Shown here one piece after another: positions 26,448 to 34,723 of a stretch of DNA of 64,000 nt; within the stretch, counting starts at the first letter, position 1, and every line of letters begins with the position of its first letter. Below the pieces are notes generated by a model. The model had not been told where the DNA came from and did not search any database. It saw only the letters and a list, made by a program, of their open reading frames with translations. Origin of the DNA: Pseudomonadota bacterium (GTDB lineage: Bacteria; Pseudomonadota; Gammaproteobacteria; Burkholderiales; Burkholderiaceae_C); NCBI GenBank assembly GCA_020161065.1, contig JAIUPH010000011.1, positions 310,001 to 374,000 of the forward strand. The letters run 5' to 3'. Made by a program: the position numbers and the translations under genes.

Positions 26448-26770
26448 CAGCTCTGGGACTGCGGCAGGTGGACGACGATGCCGTCCAGCGCCGCCGACGA
26501 CTTGATCTGGCAGCTCAGGCGGCTGGTCGGCCGGCGCTCGCTGGCAGTGCCTTCGAGCAGTTCGTCTTCCAGCGCCCCCGAAGGCCGCAACTTGTCGAGC
26601 CAGGCTTCGTCGACATAGACGTGGCAGGTGGCACATGCGCACTTGCCGCCGCATTCGCTTTCGATGCCGGCGACGTTGTTGTTCATCGCGCCTTCCATCA
26701 GCGACAAGCCGTTGGGAAGTTCCAGCTCGGTGCGGTGGCCGCCAGCGCTGACATAGGTGACTTTGGGCAT
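26447..26770 (-). CDS. [2Fe-2S] ferredoxin, adrenodoxin/putidaredoxin type
   Basis: A 107-residue ferredoxin with cluster ligands C40, C46, C49 and C87 (ECGGKCACATCHVYV and SCQI), the vertebrate-type/P450-type spacing. An additional cysteine, C44, lies within the cluster loop. It sits between a flavoprotein gene and its reductase. No cytochrome P450 or Rieske oxygenase is encoded in the window, so its acceptor is elsewhere in the genome or is one of the island enzymes, for example the molybdoenzyme or the flavoproteins. Confidence 0.93.
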   Translation of the reverse strand: MPKVTYVSAGGHRTELELPNGLSLMEGAMNNNVAGIESECGGKCACATCHVYVDEAWLDKLRPSGALEDELLEGTASERRPTSRLSCQIKSSAALDGIVVHLPQSQS

Positions 26771-26794
26771 TCGATACGTCCTTTGAAAAAGCCG

Positions 26795-28264
26795 TCAGCG
26801 CGCCGCGCAGGCGGTCGTCGGCGCCGTCAGGCGCGCCGCGTGCTCGCCGGCGATTCGCCCCGAGTTGACGGCAAACGCCAGCGTGGTGCCGGGAAAGACG
26901 ATGCAGTAGGTATCGCCATACATGCCGCTGGCGATGTTGCCGACGGCGTACAGGCCGGCGATCGGCGCGTCGGTCTCGTCGAGTACGCGCAGCCGCGCGT
27001 CGACTTTCAATCCGCCCAGCGTGCCGAGCATGATGGGCGTGATCCGCAACGCGTAGAACGGGCCGTTGCGAACGGGATCGAGCACCGCGTTGTCTTTGCC
27101 GAATTGCGAGTCGGCGCCGTCGTCGGCCAGGCGGTTGTAGGCCTGCAGCGTATCGACGAGACCGGCGTGGTCGATGCCGCAGGCCCGGGCGAGTGCGTCG
27201 ACGCTGTCGGCGCGGAAGATGTTGGGATTGCCGGCCGACACGGCGTCGTCGAGCTGCGCATCGAAATCGACGAGTTGCGGCCGTGGGTCCAGGAACGGCG
27301 GGCCGCCGCGCCTTGCATAGCCTTGCGTTTCCATGCGCCGACGGGTCTGCGCGTCGAAGATCAGGAAGGCCTGCTTGCGCGCCTGGCGGGTGAGCACATT
27401 GCCGCCGTAGTTGGGGATCGAACACAGCCGGTCTTCGTTGCCCAGGCGTTCGCCGCGGTCGTTGACCCAGAGGTAGGGCTGGCGTACGACGTTGCGTAAT
27501 TGATTGCCGGTCGACCCGGGGCCGTTGAACTCGAATTCGATCTCGAGCAGCCCCAGGCCGTCCTTGGCGGCGCCCGCATCCCATGCCATGCGCTGGCTGT
27601 CGCCGCCGAGATAGACATTCACGGCCGGCCAGATGGTGCGTTGCACGTCATAGCCGGTGTAGTCCTTCATCCATTCGGCATTGCTGGCGTAGCCACCGCT
27701 GGCCAGCACGACGGCGCGCGCGCGGATCTCGGTTTCGCGCCCCTCGACGCAAGCCACGACACCCGCGATGCGCCCGCCGTCGCGCAGCAGTCGGATCGCC
27801 GGGCTCTTCAGCAGGATCGGCGTCGCGCGTTCGCGGCAGCGCGCCAGCAGCGCCTTCACGAGTGCGGCACCGGCGCCCTTGATCAAATGCCAGGTCGGCA
27901 GGCTGCCCTTGGCCATGCTCAGCGCCCCGAGGAACTCGACGCCGTGCGCCTGCAGCCAGTCGATGGTGGCGGCCGAACGGTCGATGATGGTCCACACCAG
28001 CGGCGCGTCGCCGCGGTAATGGTTGAACTCCATCATGCGCTCGAAGACGTCGGCCTTCGTGATGTGGATGCCGGCCGCGCGCTGCACGCAGCTTTCGACG
28101 GCCAGCAAGCCGCCGGGGAAATTGCTGGTGCCACCGGGTCTCGCGCCGGCCTCGAGGACGAGCGCCCGTGCGCCGCTCTCGGCGGCCGAGAGTGCTGCCG
28201 ACAAGCCGGAGGCGCCGCTGCCCACGACCACGACGTCGGTCTCGATGCTGCTGGGGTGTTGCAT
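26795..28264 (-). CDS. FAD-dependent oxidoreductase, fumarate reductase/ketosteroid dehydrogenase superfamily
   Basis: A 489-residue flavoprotein without a signal peptide. It begins with the FAD motif VVVVGSGASGLSAALSAAESGARALVLEAGARPGGTS and ends with the FAD-binding YAVGNIASGMYGDTYCIVFPGTTLAFAVNSGRIAGEHAA, which includes the Tyr and Pro-Gly of the C-terminal region as in ketosteroid 1-dehydrogenases. Such enzymes introduce or reduce a C=C bond beside a carbonyl. It may aromatise a cyclic enone to a phenol or reduce an enone intermediate. It starts 1 bp after the DUF1329 stop and ends 24 bp before the ferredoxin gene. The second, distantly related flavoprotein of this operon is at 31476-33128. 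Confidence 0.85.
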   Translation of the reverse strand: MQHPSSIETDVVVVGSGASGLSAALSAAESGARALVLEAGARPGGTSNFPGGLLAVESCVQRAAGIHITKADVFERMMEFNHYRGDAPLVWTIIDRSAATIDWLQAHGVEFLGALSMAKGSLPTWHLIKGAGAALVKALLARCRERATPILLKSPAIRLLRDGGRIAGVVACVEGRETEIRARAVVLASGGYASNAEWMKDYTGYDVQRTIWPAVNVYLGGDSQRMAWDAGAAKDGLGLLEIEFEFNGPGSTGNQLRNVVRQPYLWVNDRGERLGNEDRLCSIPNYGGNVLTRQARKQAFLIFDAQTRRRMETQGYARRGGPPFLDPRPQLVDFDAQLDDAVSAGNPNIFRADSVDALARACGIDHAGLVDTLQAYNRLADDGADSQFGKDNAVLDPVRNGPFYALRITPIMLGTLGGLKVDARLRVLDETDAPIAGLYAVGNIASGMYGDTYCIVFPGTTLAFAVNSGRIAGEHAARLTAPTTACAAR

Positions 28265-28265
28265 G

Positions 28266-29621
28266 TCAGCGCACGCCTTCGCCGGCCAGCGCGTCGGGCG
28301 TGAAGTTCGTGTCGGGCCAGGGCGCCACGGGCTGGAACTGCTCCTTGGCGTCGTTGAGCACGCTCTCGACATAGCCTTCGCCGGAGATCAGGTCGTACAC
28401 GCCCCACAGGCCAGGTGGCGCGGTGGCAGGAATGTCCGGCATGACCACGGGAATGGCGAAGCCGGTCTGCCAGAGCTGCCCTTTGGCGTCCCAATGGTCG
28501 GCCAGCAATGCGATCCAGGTGTCTTCGTCCAGGTAGTAGCGCCGCTTCGGTGCCAGATGCCGCTGGCCCGCGGCGACGGTGGCATCGATGACCCACACGC
28601 GGTGCAGTTCCCAGCGCACGTCGTCCGGGTTGAGGTGGTGCGCAAGTAGCGCCTGTGCCTGCGGACGCACCAGACTGCGGTTCGAGTTGTACGGCACCAG
28701 CAGTTCCTTCTTGCCGACGAGTTTCCAGTCGAAGCGGTCGAGCCGCCCCGCGAACACGTCGACCTGGTCCGACATCACGACGCCAGCGCTGGTGGGCATC
28801 GGCGTGTCGCAGCAGGCATTGGGTACCTTGCGAACGCGGCGCTGTCCGGGCAGGTAGGTCCATGTCTGGCCTTTGTCGGGGTCGAGCGTTGCGCGCGTCA
28901 CGATGCCTTCGCCGGCACGGATCGGCGGGCCGAGGTTGACGACGCGCGCCAGGAAGTGCGTTCCGTTGAAAGCCGCAAGCGAACCGTTGCGTGCGTAATA
29001 GGGTTTCTGGAAGTTGCCCGCAGCCTGGATCGTCGGCACGTGCTTGCCGTCGGCCGTGATCTGCACGCCACGCACGTCGAGCCGCCAGGCCTCGCCATGC
29101 CAGTTCAGCGCGTGGTTCCACATCGCTTCGACGCCGCTCTTCGGAATCGGAAACGGAATGCCGCCATACGCGCCTTCGATCCGCGTGCCTTCGACGCGGG
29201 CCTGCGTTGCGTTCTTGAACGTGTTGTCGTAGACCCATTGCGGCGCGACGGCGCTGCGCTGCGTCTTGTAGACGTCGAGCCTGAACGTCTTCGGATAGCG
29301 CTCGAGCATCGCCCTCACGCCTTCGGTCAGCTTGTGGGCGTGGCTGCCGACGTTGTCGGCGGTCACGCTGTACAGCGGTTTGTCGCCGGCGAACGGGTCG
29401 GGCCGCCGGCCGCCGGCCGGCACGTTCCCGGCCGGCAGCGCCCCGCTCCACGCGGGAATGCTGCCGTCCTTGTTGCCGCCGCGCTCGGCACCCATCGGCG
29501 TCAGCTCGCTCTTCAGGCGCGCCGCTTCTTCGCTCGATACGGCGGCCACGGCCAAGGGCTGCAACGCAACGGCCAGCAGCGTGGCGGTGAATGCGATGCG
29601 GCGCGGAAAATGGTCATTCAT
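28266..29621 (-). CDS. DUF1329 protein (LolB-like outer membrane-associated)
   Basis: A 451-residue exported protein with a signal peptide (MNDHFPRRIAFTATLLAVALQPLAVAA, cleavage near AVA-AV) followed by the DUF1329 core: LTPMGAERGGNKDGSIPAWSG, the GPP-rich middle, PNACCDTPM and the C-terminal GLWGVYDLISGEGYVESV. DUF1329 proteins occur with DUF1302 porins and MMPL pumps in clusters for hydrophobic substrates and are thought to act at the outer membrane. It is 100 bp downstream of DUF1302, with a hairpin in the gap, and almost abuts the next flavoprotein. Confidence 0.88.
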   Translation of the reverse strand: MNDHFPRRIAFTATLLAVALQPLAVAAVSSEEAARLKSELTPMGAERGGNKDGSIPAWSGALPAGNVPAGGRRPDPFAGDKPLYSVTADNVGSHAHKLTEGVRAMLERYPKTFRLDVYKTQRSAVAPQWVYDNTFKNATQARVEGTRIEGAYGGIPFPIPKSGVEAMWNHALNWHGEAWRLDVRGVQITADGKHVPTIQAAGNFQKPYYARNGSLAAFNGTHFLARVVNLGPPIRAGEGIVTRATLDPDKGQTWTYLPGQRRVRKVPNACCDTPMPTSAGVVMSDQVDVFAGRLDRFDWKLVGKKELLVPYNSNRSLVRPQAQALLAHHLNPDDVRWELHRVWVIDATVAAGQRHLAPKRRYYLDEDTWIALLADHWDAKGQLWQTGFAIPVVMPDIPATAPPGLWGVYDLISGEGYVESVLNDAKEQFQPVAPWPDTNFTPDALAGEGVR

Positions 29622-29675
29622 TCGTCGTCACTCCAATCGACTTTCTCAAGTAAATGTGGCTTTGCCACTTTGCTT

Positions 29676-29719
29676 GACCCCCGCGGGGGGCGGGCTGGGC
29701 GCGGCCCGGCCCTGGGGGT
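29676..29719. repeat. GC-rich hairpin element (copy C) in the DUF1302-DUF1329 gap
   Basis: CCCCC (29677-29681) and GGGGG (29684-29688) form a very tight stem, followed by a GGGC/GCCC-rich stretch up to CCTGGGGGTG. A second small hairpin, GTGGC-TTT-GCCAC, lies at 29655-29667. Similar elements occur at 10910 and 50569. In the middle of an operon it could attenuate transcription or mark an mRNA processing point. Confidence 0.35.
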
Positions 29720-29721
29720 GC

Positions 29722-31416
29722 TCAGAACGTGCGGCGCAGCGACAGCGAAACGAAATCGCGGTCCTTCAACGTCTGCTTGTAGGTAGCGGTGCCGTTCTCG
29801 AGGAAGGTACCTTCCGGTCCGAAATGGTGCGTGACGTTGAGCGCGAAACGCCAGGCGTCATGCCAGGCGCCCGAAATGCCGATGCTGAAGTCGCCGACCT
29901 TTTCGCCATAGAACGGCCCGACCACCGACGAATTGCCCTTCAGCCCGTAGCCCAGGCCGACGGGCACCGAGAGGTCGAGTCCGGGCAGCACCTGGCGGTA
30001 CTTGGGCTCGTAGATCATTCGCACGTTGGTCGCGTCGCGCGTCGCGTTCTTGCTGCGCGCTGCGGGGTTCCTCGTCACGCTGGTCACCCGGTTCCAAGCC
30101 ACTTCGCCCAGGAGGTCGGCCTCGCGGGAAAGAAAGCTCGGCGGCAGCGTGGCCAGCCACGACACCTGCGCATGCGCCGAGTTGCCGACCGCATACAACG
30201 CATTGGCGCTGTTGTCGCCGGTGCCGGTGGGGTCGCTTTGCGCGTCGCTGAGCAGCGGCGTATTGCGGCGCACCGACAACTCGCCGGCGAGATTGACGGC
30301 GCCCAGCGTCACCGTTGCGCTGCCGCCAAAGCTGCGAACGCCTTCGGGATAGACGAAATGGTAGGTGCCCATCTGGCCGCTGGCGAGGTTCCAGTTCGGT
30401 GCCGGCGCGCCGCTGCCGGGCGGTGCCCAGGTTCGCATGTAAACCATCGGCGCCTTGTCGTGGTAGCGCGTCGCGTACAAGCCGTAGTCGACGTCGCCCG
30501 CACGCCAGCGCAGTGCCAAACCGCCTTGGCCGCTGTTCTTCGCTTTGATGTCGTCGCCGCGCAGCATGTTGGCGTTCGGGATCGGCGCTGCGGCAGCCGG
30601 GACCCACGCACGTTCGCCGCCGGCGCCGACGACATCGGACTGCGACGAGAAGTAGCTGCCGACGCCGGGCAGGCGAACGGCTTCCCACTTGAACTGCAGG
30701 TAGGCGGCGAGCGACACCTCGGGCGTGATCTGCATCTGCCCCGACAGCTGATTGACCGGACGCTGCAATTCCTTGAATTGCGAGTTCGGTACCGAGGCGG
30801 CTTTGATGACGTCGAACGAGCCCTGTCCGTAAGCGATGCCGTTGGTGCCGAAGAACAGGCTTTCACCCCACAGCAAGGCGTGTCTGCCGAGCCGGGCACT
30901 CAGGCGCGAGCCCGAGCCGACCTCCACGCTGCCGAACACGAAGGCATCCAGCAGTTCAGCCTTGCCGCCGTGCAGCGTTCGGACCTCGTCGTTGAACTGG
31001 TTGTTCGGGACGCTGATGTTGTTGGCGGTGGCAGGCGAGTCGTTTTGGTTGCCGCGGCGGTAGACGCCGTCGTACCAGGCGGCGGCGCTGATGCGGCCAC
31101 CCACGTTGCGGTAGTACAGATCGAACTCGCTCAGCAGGTCCAGTCGATTGGAAACCAGACCCTTGCCGAAATTTCGGTCGCCGTCATCGGAGTTGGGGTC
31201 CGAGAGGAGCGTGGCCGATGGCTGCTTGAGCCGCCAGGCGGTGCTGTACTTGACCGTCGTATCCCACAGGATCCGCAGATCGGGAATGCCGGTCTCCAAT
31301 TGGCCGGCGGCGGCGCTTTGCAGCAGCGCGAGTTGCGTGGCTGCGGTCAGCCAGGTGACGGTGAGCACCCGCGACCCCGTCCCTCGCCGTCGATCGCGTG
31401 CTGGTCTGTCATTCAC
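29722..31416 (-). CDS. DUF1302 outer membrane porin-like protein
   Basis: A 564-residue protein with an N-terminal export signal (TWLTAATQLALLQSAAAGQ), alternating aromatic beta-strands throughout and a C-terminal phenylalanine (SLSLRRTF), the hallmark of an outer membrane barrel. The opening WDTTVKYSTAWRLK and the segments GRHALLWGESLFFGTNGIAYGQGSFD are typical of DUF1302. With DUF1329 and MMPL it should form the envelope entry route for the pathway substrate. A hydrophilic leader of ~16 residues precedes the hydrophobic signal; a later start is possible. Confidence 0.88.
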   Translation of the reverse strand: MNDRPARDRRRGTGSRVLTVTWLTAATQLALLQSAAAGQLETGIPDLRILWDTTVKYSTAWRLKQPSATLLSDPNSDDGDRNFGKGLVSNRLDLLSEFDLYYRNVGGRISAAAWYDGVYRRGNQNDSPATANNISVPNNQFNDEVRTLHGGKAELLDAFVFGSVEVGSGSRLSARLGRHALLWGESLFFGTNGIAYGQGSFDVIKAASVPNSQFKELQRPVNQLSGQMQITPEVSLAAYLQFKWEAVRLPGVGSYFSSQSDVVGAGGERAWVPAAAAPIPNANMLRGDDIKAKNSGQGGLALRWRAGDVDYGLYATRYHDKAPMVYMRTWAPPGSGAPAPNWNLASGQMGTYHFVYPEGVRSFGGSATVTLGAVNLAGELSVRRNTPLLSDAQSDPTGTGDNSANALYAVGNSAHAQVSWLATLPPSFLSREADLLGEVAWNRVTSVTRNPAARSKNATRDATNVRMIYEPKYRQVLPGLDLSVPVGLGYGLKGNSSVVGPFYGEKVGDFSIGISGAWHDAWRFALNVTHHFGPEGTFLENGTATYKQTLKDRDFVSLSLRRTF

Positions 31417-31475
31417 TTCTTGTCTCCTCAGCGTGTGTCATTGCCTGGCGCCCGTTGCGCCGCCCATGCCGGCCT

Positions 31476-33128
31476 TCAGCGAGCGGCGTCGTCTGCCGCC
31501 ATCGGCCAGAAGTACGAGCCTTGCGCCGCGTGGGCGGGCCGCTGCGTGGCCTGCGCGCGCGCCGCGGCGTTGCGGCCGGCCACCAGGCCGGAGTACTGGG
31601 AGAGCATCGAGCACAGCCCATCCAAGCCACCCAGGCCGCTGGGACCGAGCCAGCCGCTGGTGGCGATGCCGACGGCGTACAGGCCCGCAATGGCGTTGAA
31701 CTCGCCGTTCAAGACCGCCATTTCATGGTTGATGCGAATGCCGCCGAAGACCGAGTCCATCAGCTGCCCGCCGCGCACGGCGTAATACGGCGGCCGGGTC
31801 AATGGCAGCAGCCACTCCTTGGGCTTGTTGAACTCGCCGTCGCGGCCGCGCTCGCAATAGCCGTTGTAGCGCTCGACCTGCGACTTCAGCGTGGCGGCGT
31901 CGGCGCCGATCCAGGCCGCAATCTCGTCGAGCGAATCGCTGATCAGCACGCGACCGTTCTTGGCCTCCGATTCGAGTTCGTCGACCAGTCCGTCGAGCCA
32001 GGCGGTGACGTGGCGGCCTCTGAGCGCTTCGGGGCCCGATTCGGCGCCGGCTTCCAAGGTTCCAAAGACGTCGGGCGACGCCATCTGCCCGAAGATCTCT
32101 TCGAACGTGTTGAGGACCTCCCTGCGCTGCACCATCAGCTCCAGCGTCGGCCGGTCGATCAGCGCCCAGCACTGGTTGCCCGGCTGGCGTTCGATGGCGC
32201 TGCCGACCATCGAATGGTCGTCGTTGGTGCAGACCAGTGCTTCGTCGACGAAGCGCAGCCCGTGGCGGTTCACGAGGATCACGTGCGGCCGGTGCACGAG
32301 GATCATCAGCCGGTTGCCGGTGGCGTAGTCGGGGCCGACGTACAGGCGCGTCAGCAGTGCGTCGCGTGCGGCGCCGATGTCCTGCGCCATGATCATGCCG
32401 TCGCCGGAAGCCCAGGGCAGGTCGGCCGCGATGCGAACGTTGTTGAAGTCCACTTCGGGGAAGTAGGTCTTCATCAACGCCTTGTTGCCGGTGATCGAAC
32501 CGGTTGCGACGATGACGCTCTTGGCGTCGATTCGCACCGCCTTGCCTTTTTGCACCGCGCGCACGCCGGTCACCGTGCCCGCCCCGTCGGTGAGCAGTTG
32601 CGTGGCGCGCGTCTCGAGCGAGATTTCGACGCCCAGTCGCTTGCATTCGTCGATCAGGATCTGCGCGATCACGTTGCCGGTCAGCGGCATCAGGCTTTCG
32701 CCCGAGCCGTCGATGATCTGGTGCGAGCAGCGGTATTTGCCGGTGCTGGCAACGACACGCTGGAACTTCGCGCCCTTCGATTCGAGCCACGCGAGCACGT
32801 CCTTGGAGGCATCGATCAGGTTGCGCGCCAGCCGGGCGTCGCAGCGCCAGTGGGCGCGCTCCATGTGGTAGTCGAAGATTTCGTCGGCGGCGTGCTCGAT
32901 GCCTTGCCGGCGCTGTTCCGGAGAGTCGACGCCGAACAGGTTGCCGACCATGCGTCCGGTGCCGCCGAGCAGCTTGCGACGCTCGAGCACCAGCACCTTG
33001 CGCGCGCCGGCCTCGGCCGCCGAGACGGCAGCCGGAAGCCCCGACAGACCGCCGCCGATGACGACGACGTCGGCCTGCATCACTTGTTCGTCGGCGCTGT
33101 CGTCCAGCGGGGTGTCGTTGAGTTGCAT
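31476..33128 (-). CDS. Second FAD-dependent oxidoreductase, fumarate reductase-like
   Basis: A 550-residue flavoprotein: FAD motif ADVVVIGGGLSGLPAAVSAAEAGARKVLVLERRKLLGGTGRM near residue 20, VIVATGSITGN in the middle and the C-terminal AIAGLYAVGIATSGWLGPSGLGGLDGLCSMLSQYSGLVAGRNAA segment. It is only distantly similar to the flavoprotein at 26795-28264; the active-site loop residues differ, so the substrates or directions probably differ too. There is no signal peptide, hence cytosolic. It lies 15 bp after the MFS gene and 59 bp before DUF1302. A second in-frame ATG, 16 codons in, could be the true start. Confidence 0.82.
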   Translation of the reverse strand: MQLNDTPLDDSADEQVMQADVVVIGGGLSGLPAAVSAAEAGARKVLVLERRKLLGGTGRMVGNLFGVDSPEQRRQGIEHAADEIFDYHMERAHWRCDARLARNLIDASKDVLAWLESKGAKFQRVVASTGKYRCSHQIIDGSGESLMPLTGNVIAQILIDECKRLGVEISLETRATQLLTDGAGTVTGVRAVQKGKAVRIDAKSVIVATGSITGNKALMKTYFPEVDFNNVRIAADLPWASGDGMIMAQDIGAARDALLTRLYVGPDYATGNRLMILVHRPHVILVNRHGLRFVDEALVCTNDDHSMVGSAIERQPGNQCWALIDRPTLELMVQRREVLNTFEEIFGQMASPDVFGTLEAGAESGPEALRGRHVTAWLDGLVDELESEAKNGRVLISDSLDEIAAWIGADAATLKSQVERYNGYCERGRDGEFNKPKEWLLPLTRPPYYAVRGGQLMDSVFGGIRINHEMAVLNGEFNAIAGLYAVGIATSGWLGPSGLGGLDGLCSMLSQYSGLVAGRNAAARAQATQRPAHAAQGSYFWPMAADDAAR

Positions 33129-33143
33129 GTCTGGAGGCTCCTG

Positions 33144-34433
33144 TCAAAGGTGGGGTGAGGTCAGTGGTGCTTGATGCGCTGCAGCCGCATGGGCGGCCGC
33201 GCGCGCCGGCCGGCGCACGACGAGCATCGCGACGAGTGCGACCAGCGCTGCGGCGGTGCCCGCCGCGAAGGCGAGGTCGTAGCTGTGGGTGCGGCTGCGG
33301 ATGACGCCGGCGATCACCGGTCCCAGATTGCCGACGGCCGCGACGATCATCACGGTGCCGACGATGCGGGGGAAATCCTTGCGGCCGAACCAGATGGAGA
33401 TCAGGCTCATGCCGAGCACGGTGGCGCCGCCGAAACCCAGACCGAACAGCACGGCCGCCAGCCAGGCCATGGCCTGCGTGTGTGTCATCAGGTTGAGCGC
33501 CATGCCGCACAGCATCAGCGCCTGCGCCACCACGGCGAGCCGGCGCATGTCCATGCGCAGCGCCAGCAGGCCGAAGCCCAGGTTGCCGAGCGAGCCGCAA
33601 CCCAGCAGCACGCCGAGCACGGACGCGGCCATGGTCTTCGTCAGGCCGATGCTTTCGAGGAACGCGACGTGGTGCGCCATGACCATGCCCACCATGAAGA
33701 AGATGGCCGCCAGCGTGAGCGTCAGCAACCACAACGCAGGCGTCGCGGCCGCTTCCGCGAGCGAGAAGTCACCGCCGGCCGGCGGCGCGAACGCCGGCGG
33801 CGCCAGCGCGGCACCCGCGGCAGCGCCGTCGGGCACCTGGCCCAGGTCTTCGGGCCGGTTGCGCAGAAAGAGCGCCGGCAGCAACACGCCGAACAGCGCA
33901 GTCGCCAGCGCCAGCGCAAGGTAGGCGCCGCGCCAACCCTGTGCCGTGATCACCGACATCACCACCGGCACGAGCACGATGCCGCCCAGCCCCTGCGCCG
34001 CGACGTTCAAGCCCATGGCCAGCGGCACCTTGCGACGGAACCAGTTGTTGGCGACCGTGTCGGCAGCGATCACGCCGCTGAACCCTGCCCCCAGGCCGAT
34101 CAGCAAGCCGAAGCCGAGGTAGAACTCCGGCAGGCTCGTCATCTGCTGCATCACGAGCAGGCCCAGCGCGTAGCACAGCCCGCCGGCCGGGATGACGCGC
34201 CGCGGCCCGTAGCGCTTGAGCAGCGCGCCGGCCACGGGCGCGCTGAGTTGGCTGAGCACGATCGCGACCGTGAAGGGCCCCGAGACGTCCGCGCTGCTCC
34301 AGCCGAAGTCCTGCGCGATGAAGGGAACGAAAGCGGCGAACGAATACAACACGCCGCCGCAGGTCACGAACGTCACCACGGCAGTGCTGGCCAGTGCCCA
34401 CCACCCATAAAAACCGCGCCTGCCGCTGTGCAT
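33144..34433 (-). CDS. MFS transporter, oxalate/formate antiporter-like (monocarboxylate) type
   Basis: A 429-residue 12-helix protein beginning GFYGWWALASTAVVTFVTCGGVLYSFAAFVPFIAQDFGWS, the characteristic opening of OFA/monocarboxylate-porter-like MFS proteins, with ALLKRYGPRRV at loop 2-3. The start at 34433 has AGGAG seven bases upstream; the frame is open further upstream but without coding character. It is the first gene of the leftward operon and is divergent from the TPR regulator. It probably carries an organic acid into or out of the cell. Confidence 0.85.
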   Translation of the reverse strand: MHSGRRGFYGWWALASTAVVTFVTCGGVLYSFAAFVPFIAQDFGWSSADVSGPFTVAIVLSQLSAPVAGALLKRYGPRRVIPAGGLCYALGLLVMQQMTSLPEFYLGFGLLIGLGAGFSGVIAADTVANNWFRRKVPLAMGLNVAAQGLGGIVLVPVVMSVITAQGWRGAYLALALATALFGVLLPALFLRNRPEDLGQVPDGAAAGAALAPPAFAPPAGGDFSLAEAAATPALWLLTLTLAAIFFMVGMVMAHHVAFLESIGLTKTMAASVLGVLLGCGSLGNLGFGLLALRMDMRRLAVVAQALMLCGMALNLMTHTQAMAWLAAVLFGLGFGGATVLGMSLISIWFGRKDFPRIVGTVMIVAAVGNLGPVIAGVIRSRTHSYDLAFAAGTAAALVALVAMLVVRRPARAAAHAAAAHQAPLTSPHL

Positions 34434-34723
34434 CTTTCGTCTCCTGGTCTGCGTTGCGCCTCGAGATGGCGCGGCAATGCAATGGAGGTTAGGTGCGGGC
34501 GCCGGCGCAAGAAAGTCGTGAGACGTCTGAGCCGGGAGGCGACACGCGAAGGCAGGCAGGCCCCTTTTCGACCAGGGCAAACCCGCGTTTCGCGTCACGG
34601 GCGTTGTGATCTACGATCTATAGAAATATCGATTTTACGGGGTTCGCCATCGACATCGCGCCTTCGACCGAGGATTCGACCGAGGAACCCGCGGACACGG
34701 CCAGCGGGCTGAGCGACGAGCTC
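34434..34723. promoter_or_regulatory. Divergent promoter region of leftward operon and TPR regulator
   Basis: A 290-bp spacer whose right half is AT-rich (34605-34640). It shows a direct repeat GATCTA at 34608-34613 and 34615-34620, and TATCGAT at 34627-34633 shared with the other island promoter region. Part of this interval (from 34610) is open in the regulator frame without an ATG, so the regulator may begin here with a non-standard start. Confidence 0.45.

Noticed and set aside
13757-34433. Cluster interpreted as a standard steroid degradation gene set
   Set aside because: KstD-like flavoproteins, extradiol dioxygenase and SCP2 are suggestive, but no KshA/KshB, HsaD-type hydrolase, or side-chain thiolase and acyl-CoA genes are present, and a transhydroxylase-type Mo enzyme is foreign to those pathways.
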